From the NCBI GenBank assembly GCA_902574685.1, contig CACGOO010000005.1:27501-80031 (forward strand): a DNA stretch of 52,531 nt. Direction: 5' to 3'. The stretch is from an uncultured Pelagibacteraceae bacterium (GTDB lineage Bacteria; Pseudomonadota; Alphaproteobacteria; Pelagibacterales; Pelagibacteraceae). Below the pieces are notes generated by a model, which searched no databases, had not been told where the DNA came from, and saw only the letters and a program-made list of their open reading frames with translations. The position numbers were made by a program, and so were the translations under genes. This document shows, piece by piece, positions 37,619 through 46,723 of this stretch (position 1 is the first letter of the stretch; every line of letters starts with the position of its first letter).

Positions 37619-38837
37619 AGAAATCGACCTAAGTCTTGATAGAGTTAAGAACCTTTGTAAAAAATTAGGTAATCCACAGAATAAATTAAAATATATTTCA
37701 GTGGTTGGTACAAATGGTAAGTATTCAACTATACAGGCAGTAAGATCAATTTTAAAAACAGCCAATACAGATTGTAATATTTATACTAGCCCACATATTC
37801 AAAAAATTAATGAGAGATTTATTTTTAATGATGAAGAAATATCTGACGATAACTTGTCTAAGTTATTAATAGAAGTTGAAAATGTTAATAATGGAGAGCA
37901 AATAACTTACTTCGAAATATTAACTGCAGCATATTTTTATCATGCAAGTAAATTCAAAGACAAAATAAATATTATAGAAAGTGGTCTATTTCATAGATTT
38001 GATGCAACAAATATTATAGATACTAATTTATCTAGTATTGTTACTTCAATAGGACTAGATCATTTAGATTGGTTACCAAAAAATGAGCGGAATATTGAAA
38101 AAATTGTTTATGAAAAAACTTCATCCCTAGTAAATTCTACTATTGTAGTTAGCAAACAAAGCTCAGATGAAACATTAAATTTAATAAAAAAATCAATTAT
38201 TAATAATCAATCAAAAAAAATCATTTATAAAGATGATTTTAATTATTTATTAAACGAGAATGGTTTTATTTATTATGAAGATGAATATGGTGGTTTAAAA
38301 TTACCAAAACCAAATCTTTTAGGTAATTTTCAAATTGATAATTGTGCAACTGCTATTGCTACAGTGAGAAATTTAAAACTGGAAGTAAAAGATGAAAATA
38401 TTAAAGAAGGTATTACTAGGATAAAAAGTATTGCAAGACTACAAGAGATTAAATCTGGCAAACTTAAAAATATTTGTAAGGATAATAGATTATATTTAGA
38501 TGGTTCACATAATCCTTTAGGTGCAAGAGCGCTTAATGAATATTTAAACACTCTTGATTGTAAAAAGCATTTAATTCTTGGAATGATGTCTAATAAAGAT
38601 CACGAAGAATATTTAAGCAATTTTAATAATATATCTTCCATAACAACAATTGATATTCCGAACCAACCAAATGCTATCAAAGGAAAAAATTTAAAGGAAA
38701 AATTAAATAAATATCCTAATGTTAGTTACAAAAAATCTATTGAAGAAGCTCTTGAATCTATAAATCCAGGTAAAGATGATTTGATAATGATAACCGGGTC
38801 TTTATATCTTGCTGGTGAGCTACTTAATTTGAATTAA
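37572..38837 (+). CDS. folC: Bifunctional folylpolyglutamate/dihydrofolate synthase
   Basis: FolC adds glutamate to folates and may make dihydrofolate. The 421-residue protein has the family start (LQKLHPKEIDLSLDRV) and nucleotide loop GTNGKYST (46-53), where the usual GKGS is GKYS. LDGSHNP and the C-terminal MITGSLYLAGE also fit. Its conserved start lies inside accD, a 47-base overlap in another frame, so a shorter start would lose family residues. It is convergent with trxA by 4 bases. Confidence 0.93.
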   Translation: MKLQTILNRLQKLHPKEIDLSLDRVKNLCKKLGNPQNKLKYISVVGTNGKYSTIQAVRSILKTANTDCNIYTSPHIQKINERFIFNDEEISDDNLSKLLIEVENVNNGEQITYFEILTAAYFYHASKFKDKINIIESGLFHRFDATNIIDTNLSSIVTSIGLDHLDWLPKNERNIEKIVYEKTSSLVNSTIVVSKQSSDETLNLIKKSIINNQSKKIIYKDDFNYLLNENGFIYYEDEYGGLKLPKPNLLGNFQIDNCATAIATVRNLKLEVKDENIKEGITRIKSIARLQEIKSGKLKNICKDNRLYLDGSHNPLGARALNEYLNTLDCKKHLILGMMSNKDHEEYLSNFNNISSITTIDIPNQPNAIKGKNLKEKLNKYPNVSYKKSIEEALESINPGKDDLIMITGSLYLAGELLNLN

Positions 38838-39154
38838 ATATTTTCTTTAATAAAAGCAACAATATCGCTCTTAGGTGTAGCTCCAACTTTAGTTGCTTTT
38901 AACTCGCCACCTTTAAATAAAAGCATTGTAGGAATTCCACGAACACCATACTTAGTAGGCATGTTAGGCTCTGAGTCTATGTCATGTTTTGCAATGACAA
39001 TATCATTCGCCATCTCCTCTGAAATTTCCTCTAAAATTGGTCCTACCATTTTACAAGGCCCACACCACTCGGCCCAAAAATCTACTAAAACTGGTTTTTC
39101 GTTTTTTAAAACTTGTTCCTCAAATTTTTCGTCTGTAACTTTTAATGTTGCCAT
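38834..39154 (-). CDS. trxA: Thioredoxin
   Basis: This is a thiol-disulfide reductant of 106 residues with the active site WAEWCGPCK, the buried Asp upstream (VDFWAEWC) and the cis-Pro segment GIPTML. It is a single-domain cytosolic protein of normal size. It is convergent with folC, sharing 4 bases at their ends. No signal peptide is visible. Confidence 0.96.
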   Translation of the reverse strand: MATLKVTDEKFEEQVLKNEKPVLVDFWAEWCGPCKMVGPILEEISEEMANDIVIAKHDIDSEPNMPTKYGVRGIPTMLLFKGGELKATKVGATPKSDIVAFIKENI

Positions 39155-39220
39155 AGGTTTTTTATATAAATAAAAATTTTTTTATCAATAGTTAAAAGAG
39201 AAATGTTGAAATTATCCACA

Positions 39221-40654
39221 TTAAACATTTTCATACTTCTTCTGTATTGACATTGCATACTCATTAAACTCGTCTAGCAGAACAAGCTTTTCATTGTCAT
39301 TTTCATTAGTATATTTTTCTCTAAGTGTATCTATTTCTGTATAGAGCGTAGGAATTGTCCACCATTTTTCTTTCTTTTCACTCAAAATTCGCTTTGCAAT
39401 TTCTCGTTTTATTGTTTTAAGCATGCTCTCGGGCAGAACTTCTGGTGCCTCTTGATATATGATTTTTTTTCCAAATCCTACTAAACGATCATCCTCAAAT
39501 TTATCTAGTAATTTAAGTTTATCTTTCCATGATGCTGCATGCCATGCGGGAAATAAGGCGGTATCTTTGTTAGATGTAAATTTAGTATAAATACTTTCTT
39601 CAGCATATATATCTTCTTGTGTTTTAGACTGTTCTTTTTCTTCAGCTACTTCTCTTAATGCATGAAGTATATTTTGAGAAAATTTCTCATTATTTTTAAC
39701 AATATCTGCTCTTTTATTGATTAATGACTTATCCATAGCACTATAAGGTTCTACTTGCATACCGTATTTTGCATCTACAATAATTGGAGCCTTGTTAGAT
39801 CTAATAGTTCTCAAGAACTTAGGAGACTTTTTCATTTCAACTTTTAGCTCATTTATTGATAAATTTAATAAAGGTTCTATATCAATCCTTAAGTCGAATG
39901 CATAATACCAACCATTATATATTGGATGCATACAGTATTTTTGATGAAGAGGTGCAACTAGATGAAGTCTAGATTTACCATAATAATACTCATTTAGAGT
40001 AATAATTTCCCCTTTCTTAATTATAGTTTCAGTGTCAGATTTGTTAGCAGTTTTAAAAAAAGACTCCCAAGTATATGGTTGTTTTTTTTTAACAATATTT
40101 AAAACTTTAGCTGTCATTATACTATCACTTAAAGCACTATGGGCGTCAGTTGAATCAATACCTTGCATTCTAGCTAAGGACTCTAATTTGAATACTGCAT
40201 TATTTTTTTCATTAAATTCTACTTCTAAAATTGAAGGATCAATTGCATAAGCTGCACGAGCAATATTAATACCATCATGTCTTTTGTTCGGAGCAGCATT
40301 TGTTAAATATGGATATCTAATCCCTTTAAAAAACTCTTTTCTTATCATTTCATCATCAAATCCAATATTAGACCAACCAAGAAATACTGCGGGACTCCAC
40401 TTTTTAAATATTTTTTCAACTTCTGCTAACATTTGATAATGAGAAAGATTAGTTTGAGTTAATTGCTTTATTGATGTCTTATTAACAATAAGCGCCATGG
40501 CCTGAAAGATTTCCCCTTCAGGTAAGCTGCATCTTAAATTAAATCTGTCTTTCTCTTTAAAATTCTCATCAACTAAAACTCCACCAATTTCAATGATACT
40601 CCCAAAGTCAGTGCTTGCGCTCGATGATTCTATGTCCCAAATTGCTAAATTCAT
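39221..40654 (-). CDS. sbcB: Exodeoxyribonuclease I
   Basis: ExoI degrades single-stranded DNA 3'-5', with roles in recombination and repair. The 477-residue protein has the first DEDD motif as WDIESS (D7, E9), the second around GWSNIGFDDEMIR and the third as DAHSALSDSIM. C-terminal SH3-like and helical regions follow, ending with LLDEFNEYAMSIQ. Length matches the E. coli enzyme. It is upstream of trxA and follows the MGME1-like nuclease and rmuC on the same strand, separated by a 124-base gap with no recognisable gene. Confidence 0.9.
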   Translation of the reverse strand: MNLAIWDIESSSASTDFGSIIEIGGVLVDENFKEKDRFNLRCSLPEGEIFQAMALIVNKTSIKQLTQTNLSHYQMLAEVEKIFKKWSPAVFLGWSNIGFDDEMIRKEFFKGIRYPYLTNAAPNKRHDGINIARAAYAIDPSILEVEFNEKNNAVFKLESLARMQGIDSTDAHSALSDSIMTAKVLNIVKKKQPYTWESFFKTANKSDTETIIKKGEIITLNEYYYGKSRLHLVAPLHQKYCMHPIYNGWYYAFDLRIDIEPLLNLSINELKVEMKKSPKFLRTIRSNKAPIIVDAKYGMQVEPYSAMDKSLINKRADIVKNNEKFSQNILHALREVAEEKEQSKTQEDIYAEESIYTKFTSNKDTALFPAWHAASWKDKLKLLDKFEDDRLVGFGKKIIYQEAPEVLPESMLKTIKREIAKRILSEKKEKWWTIPTLYTEIDTLREKYTNENDNEKLVLLDEFNEYAMSIQKKYENV

Positions 40655-40778
40655 AATTTTATCCTCAAATTAGCTAATATTTTATGGGTTTTTGGATAGT
40701 TTTTTAAAGACTTAACCATTTGCATATAAACGATTAGCTCAGGTATTAATAACTCTTTTAAGGATTAGTTAATTAAAG

Positions 40779-41465
40779 TCAAGATATATTATTCAATTCG
40801 TAAAACTTTTTAACCCTTCCTAAAAATAAATTTTGATACATTTCTAGTTCAGCTCCCTCAATTTTAAATTCTTGGAATAAAATATCTTTAGTACATAATA
40901 ATATTATACCTGCTTTCATCTTAGTTCCATGGACAGTATCATGTGCTAATGTATATGCTCCTAATTGTAAAAAATAATCTTGAATGTAATCTACTTTTTT
41001 CGGTTTATTAGACTGTTTAAAATCTACAATAACATCTTTACCTTCGTATACTGCTATCATATCTGCTGTTCCAGCATATTGATCTGGATAATATAAAGTT
41101 TCTTCCATTCCATATACTTCGTTAAGTCTTCCAGTAATTCCTTTTTGAATTATTTCTTTAGCCATGTTTTTATATTGTTCATTACTCTCAAAAAAGCTCT
41201 CATTAATTCTTCCTCTTAAATAGTCCTCAATATAAGAGTGCATAGATGTACCCCTCGATGACGCCTCTGTTTTAATTCTATTTGCCTCCTTAGCTCCTAC
41301 TCTCTCTTTCCAATTTGCAAGAGCTGCCTTCTCTTCTTCAGACTTTGTAGTACTTAGAATAGTAGTAACACTTGGTAGTTTGTTCTCTCCTAATAAATAT
41401 TTTCTATATCCATCTTCAATTGACCTTGAGGACTTGGGGTAATTAAATTTATTATTCCATTTCAT
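40779..41465 (-). CDS. PD-(D/E)XK nuclease resembling mitochondrial MGME1
   Basis: This 228-residue protein has the nuclease core AGTADMIAVYEGKDVIVDFK, with D135, D148 and K150 as the metal and catalytic residues and a LQLGAY helix (Q167). The N-terminal part (PSVTTIL, NWKER, then H76 and E80) matches what I remember of human MGME1: PSVTRVL, RWKQR, a His/Glu helix, GLLDCVAEYQGKLCVIDWK, SEKPK. I infer a single-strand DNA exonuclease. It neighbours exonuclease I and rmuC. Confidence 0.75.
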   Translation of the reverse strand: MKWNNKFNYPKSSRSIEDGYRKYLLGENKLPSVTTILSTTKSEEEKAALANWKERVGAKEANRIKTEASSRGTSMHSYIEDYLRGRINESFFESNEQYKNMAKEIIQKGITGRLNEVYGMEETLYYPDQYAGTADMIAVYEGKDVIVDFKQSNKPKKVDYIQDYFLQLGAYTLAHDTVHGTKMKAGIILLCTKDILFQEFKIEGAELEMYQNLFLGRVKKFYELNNIS

Positions 41466-41489
41466 TAAATTTTTTGTATTAGAATTAAT

Positions 41490-42584
41490 TTAATTTTTTG
41501 CTTGTCTTGGAATATCCTCAAATTTCTCGACATTTTCTGTTTCAATAGCTTTTTCAATTTGCTCGGGATCTTTTATATTTTCTAATGTTCTTTTAATAGA
41601 TCTTGCATCTGTTCCAAATTTATCAACAGCTGTCATTGCCTCTTCTAATTTTTTTCTGAGATTAACAATTCCATCAAAGTGTTTTGTAAATCTAGTACTT
41701 ATTGTTTTTAAATGATCATATATTTCTGTTGCGTGTTTCTGAACTTTTAATGTTTGAAAACCCATGTGTAATGATTGTAGATACCCAGATAAATTATTTG
41801 GTCCCATAACAGTTACTTTATATTTTTTCATTATTTCTTGACTCAATAATTCTTTAGTATTTGGATCTTGATAATTAGCTAACTCTAAAAACAAACTCTC
41901 TGTTGGCGCATACACAATTGCAAAATCAGTAGTTTTAGGTGGGACAATATATTTTTCATTTATACTCTTAGCTTTTTCTTTGAAAGCTTTTGCAAGTTTA
42001 GTTCTTGCATCCGCAATAGCTTTTTTATCGTCTTCTTGATGAGCATCTTGAATAGCTTTGAATCTCTCAACAGGAAAATGGCTATCAACCGGAACCAATA
42101 CACCCTCTTGAAGTTTAATAGCAAATTCAACATTTTCGCTAGTTTCCTCCTTCATTTTAACATTTGAAAGGTACTGTGAAGAAGGTAGTAAATCCTTAAT
42201 AAGTGAGCCCAGGCTGAACTCAGCTAAAGTTCCATACTTTTTGACTCCAGCTAAAATTTTATTAATGCCTTTCTGACTTTCGTTTAAATTTTCAACTTGG
42301 GAATTAAAAGCTGCAACTTTCTCATCAACTTTTGTCAGAGCTGCTGTCATATCTTTCGTAACACCAGTTGAAAGATTGTTAAAAGATGAAGACATCGAAC
42401 TTAAAGATGTATTTATAGTAGTATTTAAACTATCTTTTAATTTAATTATTTCGGCATTTAGATTAGCTATCTCATCAGTTTTGTTTTCATCCTCTTTTTT
42501 TATATTTGATTTAATATTTAAATAAAGGATAGATAAAGTCGCTATTAATATTGAAGCTAAAATAATTATTAAAATTATATCCAT
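41490..42584 (-). CDS. rmuC: DNA recombination protein RmuC
   Basis: RmuC limits inverted-repeat rearrangements; its biochemistry is little known, but it has a nuclease-related fold. The 364-residue protein has an N-terminal transmembrane helix (about residues 2-24) and a coiled coil to about 115. The conserved core includes GSLIKDLLPSSQYL, VPVDSHFPVERF and AIVYAPTESLFLE. Length is within the family range. The 24-base gap to the MGME1-like nuclease suggests one operon. Confidence 0.92.
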   Translation of the reverse strand: MDIILIIILASILIATLSILYLNIKSNIKKEDENKTDEIANLNAEIIKLKDSLNTTINTSLSSMSSSFNNLSTGVTKDMTAALTKVDEKVAAFNSQVENLNESQKGINKILAGVKKYGTLAEFSLGSLIKDLLPSSQYLSNVKMKEETSENVEFAIKLQEGVLVPVDSHFPVERFKAIQDAHQEDDKKAIADARTKLAKAFKEKAKSINEKYIVPPKTTDFAIVYAPTESLFLELANYQDPNTKELLSQEIMKKYKVTVMGPNNLSGYLQSLHMGFQTLKVQKHATEIYDHLKTISTRFTKHFDGIVNLRKKLEEAMTAVDKFGTDARSIKRTLENIKDPEQIEKAIETENVEKFEDIPRQAKN

Positions 42585-42625
42585 GATTCGTATGTTACAC
42601 TTACTTAATAATATTTAAAGTTTAT

Positions 42626-43297
42626 TTAAAACACTTTTAAGAGTTCTACCTCTTTATTTTTTTTTGGGGTCATTAAACACGCTTGGGATTTAAGAATTAT
42701 TCCGTCTTTTAATATCCTTAATTTATTAGCTTTTAAAGTTGCTCCTGATGAAGTTATATCAGCTATAATTTCTGATGATCCGGTAAATGGATATATCTCT
42801 GTTGCGCCGAGACTCTTTACCAATTTAAATTGTGTAACTCCTCTTGAGAACATGAATTGTCTAGTTAGATTAGGATATTTTGTAGCTATACGTAATCTAT
42901 TTCTTTTTTTATCTTTAAATTCAAAAGCTATTTCTTCAAGATCAGGCATTGTCTGTACATCTATCCAATCATCTGGAATTGCGACTACCAATGTAGCCTC
43001 TCCAAAATTGTACTTTTTTTTTACAGTCACCTTTTTTTGAATATTAATTTCGCTTTCCATTAATAAATCATATCCAGAAAAACCAATATCTAAAGATCCA
43101 TCTGCAAGACGTTCTACTATCTCTCTAGCATGAAGATAATAAATAACTATATTTTTTTTTCCTTTGATAAATCCAAATAAGTCTCTCTCACCTCTTTCAG
43201 ATAGAATTTTTAATTTCTTTTTTTTAAAAATATTTAATACTCCAGAGCGTAAACGACCTTTACTTGGAATTCCAATTTTAACGATGTTGTTACTCAT
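42626..43297 (-). CDS. hisG: ATP phosphoribosyltransferase catalytic subunit (short form)
   Basis: HisG starts histidine synthesis. This short form of 223 residues lacks the C-terminal regulatory domain and needs HisZ, which is encoded nearby. Motifs are GIPSKGRL at the start, GFSGYDLLME and the phosphoribosyl loop FTGSSEIIADITSSGATLK. It overlaps the sulfotransferase gene by 8 bases. That gene separates it from hisZ. Confidence 0.93.
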   Translation of the reverse strand: MSNNIVKIGIPSKGRLRSGVLNIFKKKKLKILSERGERDLFGFIKGKKNIVIYYLHAREIVERLADGSLDIGFSGYDLLMESEINIQKKVTVKKKYNFGEATLVVAIPDDWIDVQTMPDLEEIAFEFKDKKRNRLRIATKYPNLTRQFMFSRGVTQFKLVKSLGATEIYPFTGSSEIIADITSSGATLKANKLRILKDGIILKSQACLMTPKKNKEVELLKVF

Positions 43298-44135
43298 ATT
43301 TATATTTTACTAATTCTTCTTGAAATAAATTGTTCATTTTGTTTATTAAATCCTCATTAAGTAATTTCCTATAATCATTATCTTTTCCTAAATTAAAAAA
43401 TTTTATTTTTTCGTCAGAATCTTTTTTTGTAATTGCTTCTGCAAAACCTTTTTCGTCCTCTAGTTTTTTCATATTATTAAAATTGCAATTTCTTATACAT
43501 TTTAATGCTTTTTCTTTGTTAAATTTTTCATCTGATTTAGAAATTTCATTAATGAAGTTAATAACTTGTTTAAAAGTATTTAGTGCATCACTTTGTAGAT
43601 CTTCATACCGTACAGTTAAAACTGGGTATAATTTATTATTTACCCATGATTTCTGATTTAACTTCCACGAAAAAAGCGCTTGAAATCCTAAAAATCTCTC
43701 TTTTTCTTTTGAGACAATTCCTCTTTTTTCATCTGTCATAAATTGAAAAGCTTCATCAACAGAAATTTGATAATGGTTTGATAATGAAGAGATTACATTT
43801 CTTGGATCTCTAACTATATAAATAACACCTATTGTATTTTCTTTATTAGTAAATTGATTACCATCTATTTTACAAAGTGCATTATGGGTTTTAAAAAATT
43901 TCAAACCTTTGGATTGATTAATTTTTTCTTGCTCCTTTATCCAATACTTTGAAGTATCGTGAGGCTGGTTAAATTTATCTAAATACTTTCTAAAATATTT
44001 GTTGCTTGGAAAAGAGTCTATTTTTTCTAAAAGTTCAAAATTAAAATCACCTGTTTCTGAAAAATAGTAATTTGCTATTAAAGATCTCAACCAAGTATTT
44101 CCACTTTTAGGATATGAAGCTAACCAAATTATCAT
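43290..44135 (-). CDS. Sulfotransferase family protein
   Basis: This PAPS-dependent sulfotransferase domain protein has 281 residues. The 5'-phosphosulfate loop is YPKSGNTWLR (8-17) and the 3'-phosphate motif is YIVRDPRNVISSLSNHY. It has the classic Sulfotransfer_1 layout. The acceptor is unknown. It overlaps hisZ by 4 bases (ATGA) and hisG by 8, so it is inside the histidine operon, an odd partner. It may be a transferred cargo gene or use the operon only for expression. Confidence 0.88.
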   Translation of the reverse strand: MIIWLASYPKSGNTWLRSLIANYYFSETGDFNFELLEKIDSFPSNKYFRKYLDKFNQPHDTSKYWIKEQEKINQSKGLKFFKTHNALCKIDGNQFTNKENTIGVIYIVRDPRNVISSLSNHYQISVDEAFQFMTDEKRGIVSKEKERFLGFQALFSWKLNQKSWVNNKLYPVLTVRYEDLQSDALNTFKQVINFINEISKSDEKFNKEKALKCIRNCNFNNMKKLEDEKGFAEAITKKDSDEKIKFFNLGKDNDYRKLLNEDLINKMNNLFQEELVKYKYE

Positions 44136-45184
44136 ATTTGTTCTAAGTTAATAGCAGCTCCAACAGCTGGTATATTTTTTTTAAAGCCAAGATCTTTAAT
44201 TAAAGAATCGTATCTACCACCTCTAATATTTAATTTCTCAGACTTCGATTTAATATCGATCTTAAATACCAAACCAGTGTAATATTCGAGATGTCTTCCA
44301 AAAGAAGAATTAAATCTAACATTTAATTTATTAATTTTATTTTTAGTTATTGGAAAATAATCATCCTGAACTCTAAGATTAATTTTATTTTTTTTAAAAA
44401 ATAAATTTAACTTTTTAGATGCTTGATTAATAGGACATTCAATTTTTAAGTACTCTTTTAAAATTTTTACAACATTACTACCTTTTTTTGTTCTTCTTGG
44501 ATCTTTAATTTTAGTGTCAAATCTTAATAATATTTCTTCTATTGATCTTCCAGCAACTTCTTTTTTTTGGTTTCCATTAATCATTTTAGAATATTTTTTT
44601 TTATCTATTTCAACAATTGTTGGATCGATATCAGAATTCGTCTCCAATCTTTTTAATAAATCATTAAAATATTTTTCTCTCCAAAAATGACGTTGCAATC
44701 TTAGTTTCCATCTTGCTGGACAATCCAATTTATCTAACAAAAGCCTAAAAATTTCTATGTTACCTATTACTAAATTTCCACTTTTATATTTAATTTTTGA
44801 TAATGCTTTAAGTGAAGTTTCTATTATTTTTTTATCATCTTTTTTTTCAGTAAAAGATCCTAATATTTCAAAACCAATTTGACTCCTGATAACAGAATCT
44901 TTTTTATTTAATCCTTTTCTAAATGCTTGACCACTATAGAAAATTTTTTCACTAGTTTTCTTATTATTATTTAAATATCTAACACAAGATGCAATTGTTA
45001 AATCAGGTCTTAAACAAAGTTCATTTCCTAATTGATCACTGAAAGAAAATATAAATCTTTTGAAATTTTCTCCTGATCTTTGCAATATTAAATTGGTGTC
45101 AATAACTGTATCAAGATCAATATATTTATATCCATTTGACTTAATTACTTTTAAAATATTTTCAGATAAGTTTTTTGATTTCAT
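44132..45184 (-). CDS. hisZ: ATP phosphoribosyltransferase regulatory subunit HisZ
   Basis: HisZ is a histidyl-tRNA-synthetase paralog that forms an octamer with short HisG and gives it histidine feedback inhibition. The 350-residue protein has class II synthetase motifs (LRPDLTIASCVRYLNN and GGRYDSLIKDLG near the end) but no anticodon-binding domain. The ATG at 45184 is preceded by TTG in frame. It overlaps hisS by about 20 bases, so hisS and hisZ, an ancestral pair, are directly adjacent here. Confidence 0.92.
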   Translation of the reverse strand: MKSKNLSENILKVIKSNGYKYIDLDTVIDTNLILQRSGENFKRFIFSFSDQLGNELCLRPDLTIASCVRYLNNNKKTSEKIFYSGQAFRKGLNKKDSVIRSQIGFEILGSFTEKKDDKKIIETSLKALSKIKYKSGNLVIGNIEIFRLLLDKLDCPARWKLRLQRHFWREKYFNDLLKRLETNSDIDPTIVEIDKKKYSKMINGNQKKEVAGRSIEEILLRFDTKIKDPRRTKKGSNVVKILKEYLKIECPINQASKKLNLFFKKNKINLRVQDDYFPITKNKINKLNVRFNSSFGRHLEYYTGLVFKIDIKSKSEKLNIRGGRYDSLIKDLGFKKNIPAVGAAINLEQI

Positions 45185-46592
45185 CAATCAGGTTCTCCTT
45201 ATCAAATGTAATTTGAGTATTTTCAGATTTTTTCCATTCTTCTCTAGATAAATTTCTTGACGTTTCTTCTAAATTTGGGACTAATTTTTTTAATGTAATT
45301 TTATTATTTTTAAATTCATCATCTCCACAAAGAATTACAGCTGGCGAACTTCTTTTATCAGCATATTTTAATTGAGATTTCAAACCTGAATCTCCCAGAT
45401 AAACTTCAGATCTTATATTTTGATTTCTAAGTTGTGATAACAATTCATAATAATTAGAAAGATATTTTTCATCTAAAACACATATTATTATTGGTGAAAT
45501 ATTTTTTACTTCAATCTTATTTAGCTGAACTAAAGCGTATAACAAACGATCAAGACCTATAGATACACCTGTCGCAGATAGGTCTACTTTTTTAAACCTT
45601 GAAACTAAAGAATTATATCTTCCACCTCCACCAACTGATCCAAACTCCACCTCTTGGTTTTTTTGATTTTTAACTTTAAATGTTAAATTTGCCTCAAATA
45701 TTGGACCATCATAATATTCAAGTCCTCTAATAACTTCAGGAGAAAAAATTATTTGATCAAAATTAGATGAATAACTTATTCCATCTAATACTTTATTTAA
45801 TTCATCAACACCATCTTCAACTAATTTGTTTGGTATAGCTGACTTAATTTCATCTAAAGATCTCATATTTATAAAACTGACTATCGCTTCAGCTTGATTA
45901 TCAGAGAGGTTTGCTCCAATAGTTTTATCACCAGATTTGTCTTCACGTCCTGTTGTAAGCAATTGTTTAACACCATCAGTTCCAACTCTATCAAGTTTAT
46001 CAATAGCTCTCAAAACAGTAAGTTGTTGTTTGCTTTCCGAAATTTTTAAGTTTTCAATAAGTCCTTGAATTAATTTTCTATTACTTAATTTAATTTGATA
46101 TTGATTTTTTTCTAAGCCACAGAAATATAATGTGTTAGCTAAAAGATTGCACATCTCAGCATCTGCTAAAGGATTACTAGATCCAATAATATCACAATCG
46201 GCTTGTGTAAACTCTCTAAATCTACCAGGACCGGGTTTCTCATTTCGCCATACATTACCAATCTGATATCTTTTAAAAGGATTTGAGATATTTAAATAAT
46301 TTTGAGATACGTATCTTGCTAATGGTGCAGTTAAATCATAACGTAATGATATCCAGCTATTATTTTCCTCTTGAAAACCAAATACACCAGAGCTTGGCCT
46401 ATCCTCATCTGGTAAAAATTTTCCTATATTTTCTGATATTTCAAAACTTGGGGTTTCCAGCTTAGAAAAACCAAATTTTAAAAAATTTTCTTCAATCTTA
46501 GCAATTAAATTTTCTTTTAACGCTAATTCTTTACCGTATCTATCAACAAAACCCGAAGGGGTATTTGCAGACAATTTTTTTTCTTTATTCAT
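45162..46592 (-). CDS. hisS: Histidine-tRNA ligase
   Basis: HisRS charges tRNA-His, whose gene lies 5 bases upstream. I chose the ATG at 46592 (MNKEKKLSANTPSGFVDR), giving 476 residues; longer frames run into the tRNA gene. Motif 2 is around FRYDLTAP-like SLRYDLTAPLARY, motif 3 GLDRLLYAL. The family marks GLEYYDGPIFEA and SVGGGGRYNSLV are present. A C-terminal anticodon domain follows. The N-terminal extension and motif details could be compared with alphaproteobacterial HisRS that accept tRNA without G-1. Confidence 0.94.
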   Translation of the reverse strand: MNKEKKLSANTPSGFVDRYGKELALKENLIAKIEENFLKFGFSKLETPSFEISENIGKFLPDEDRPSSGVFGFQEENNSWISLRYDLTAPLARYVSQNYLNISNPFKRYQIGNVWRNEKPGPGRFREFTQADCDIIGSSNPLADAEMCNLLANTLYFCGLEKNQYQIKLSNRKLIQGLIENLKISESKQQLTVLRAIDKLDRVGTDGVKQLLTTGREDKSGDKTIGANLSDNQAEAIVSFINMRSLDEIKSAIPNKLVEDGVDELNKVLDGISYSSNFDQIIFSPEVIRGLEYYDGPIFEANLTFKVKNQKNQEVEFGSVGGGGRYNSLVSRFKKVDLSATGVSIGLDRLLYALVQLNKIEVKNISPIIICVLDEKYLSNYYELLSQLRNQNIRSEVYLGDSGLKSQLKYADKRSSPAVILCGDDEFKNNKITLKKLVPNLEETSRNLSREEWKKSENTQITFDKENLIDEIKKLI

Positions 46593-46596
46593 TTTT

Positions 46597-46673
46597 TGGT
46601 ACACGGGGACAGATTCGAACTGTCGACCTTCGGTTCCACAAACCGCTGCTCTAACCAACTGAGCTACCCGTGC
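46597..46673 (-). tRNA. tRNA-His (anticodon GTG)
   Basis: A 77-nt cloverleaf on the minus strand begins GCACGGGTAGCTCAG and has loop TTTGTGGAA (anticodon GTG), with CCA encoded. The base at -1 is A rather than G, position 1 faces position 72 as G-T, and the discriminator is A. The usual G-1:C73 identity pair is therefore not encoded. That is a known derived state in many alphaproteobacteria, from memory. It is followed after 4 bases by hisS. Confidence 0.95.
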
Positions 46674-46685
46674 TCCTTCTACTGT

Positions 46686-46691
46686 TTTATA
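46686..46691 (-). promoter_or_regulatory. Possible -10 element for tRNA-His
   Basis: TATAAA on the minus strand lies 12 bases upstream of the tRNA-His 5' end. No convincing -35 was found. If real, the tRNA and hisS could be transcribed independently of the tiny His-rich ORF upstream. Confidence 0.3.
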
Positions 46692-46723
46692 CTAAATGTG
46701 GATAAAATTAAATTTATAAATTA

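Noticed and set aside
40655..40778. Possible small RNA or gene in the 124-base gap between sbcB and the MGME1-like gene
   Set aside because: No ORF with coding character, strong hairpin or promoter pair could be supported.
46593..46658. Longer hisS start at 46658
   Set aside because: The extension is translated tRNA-His sequence.
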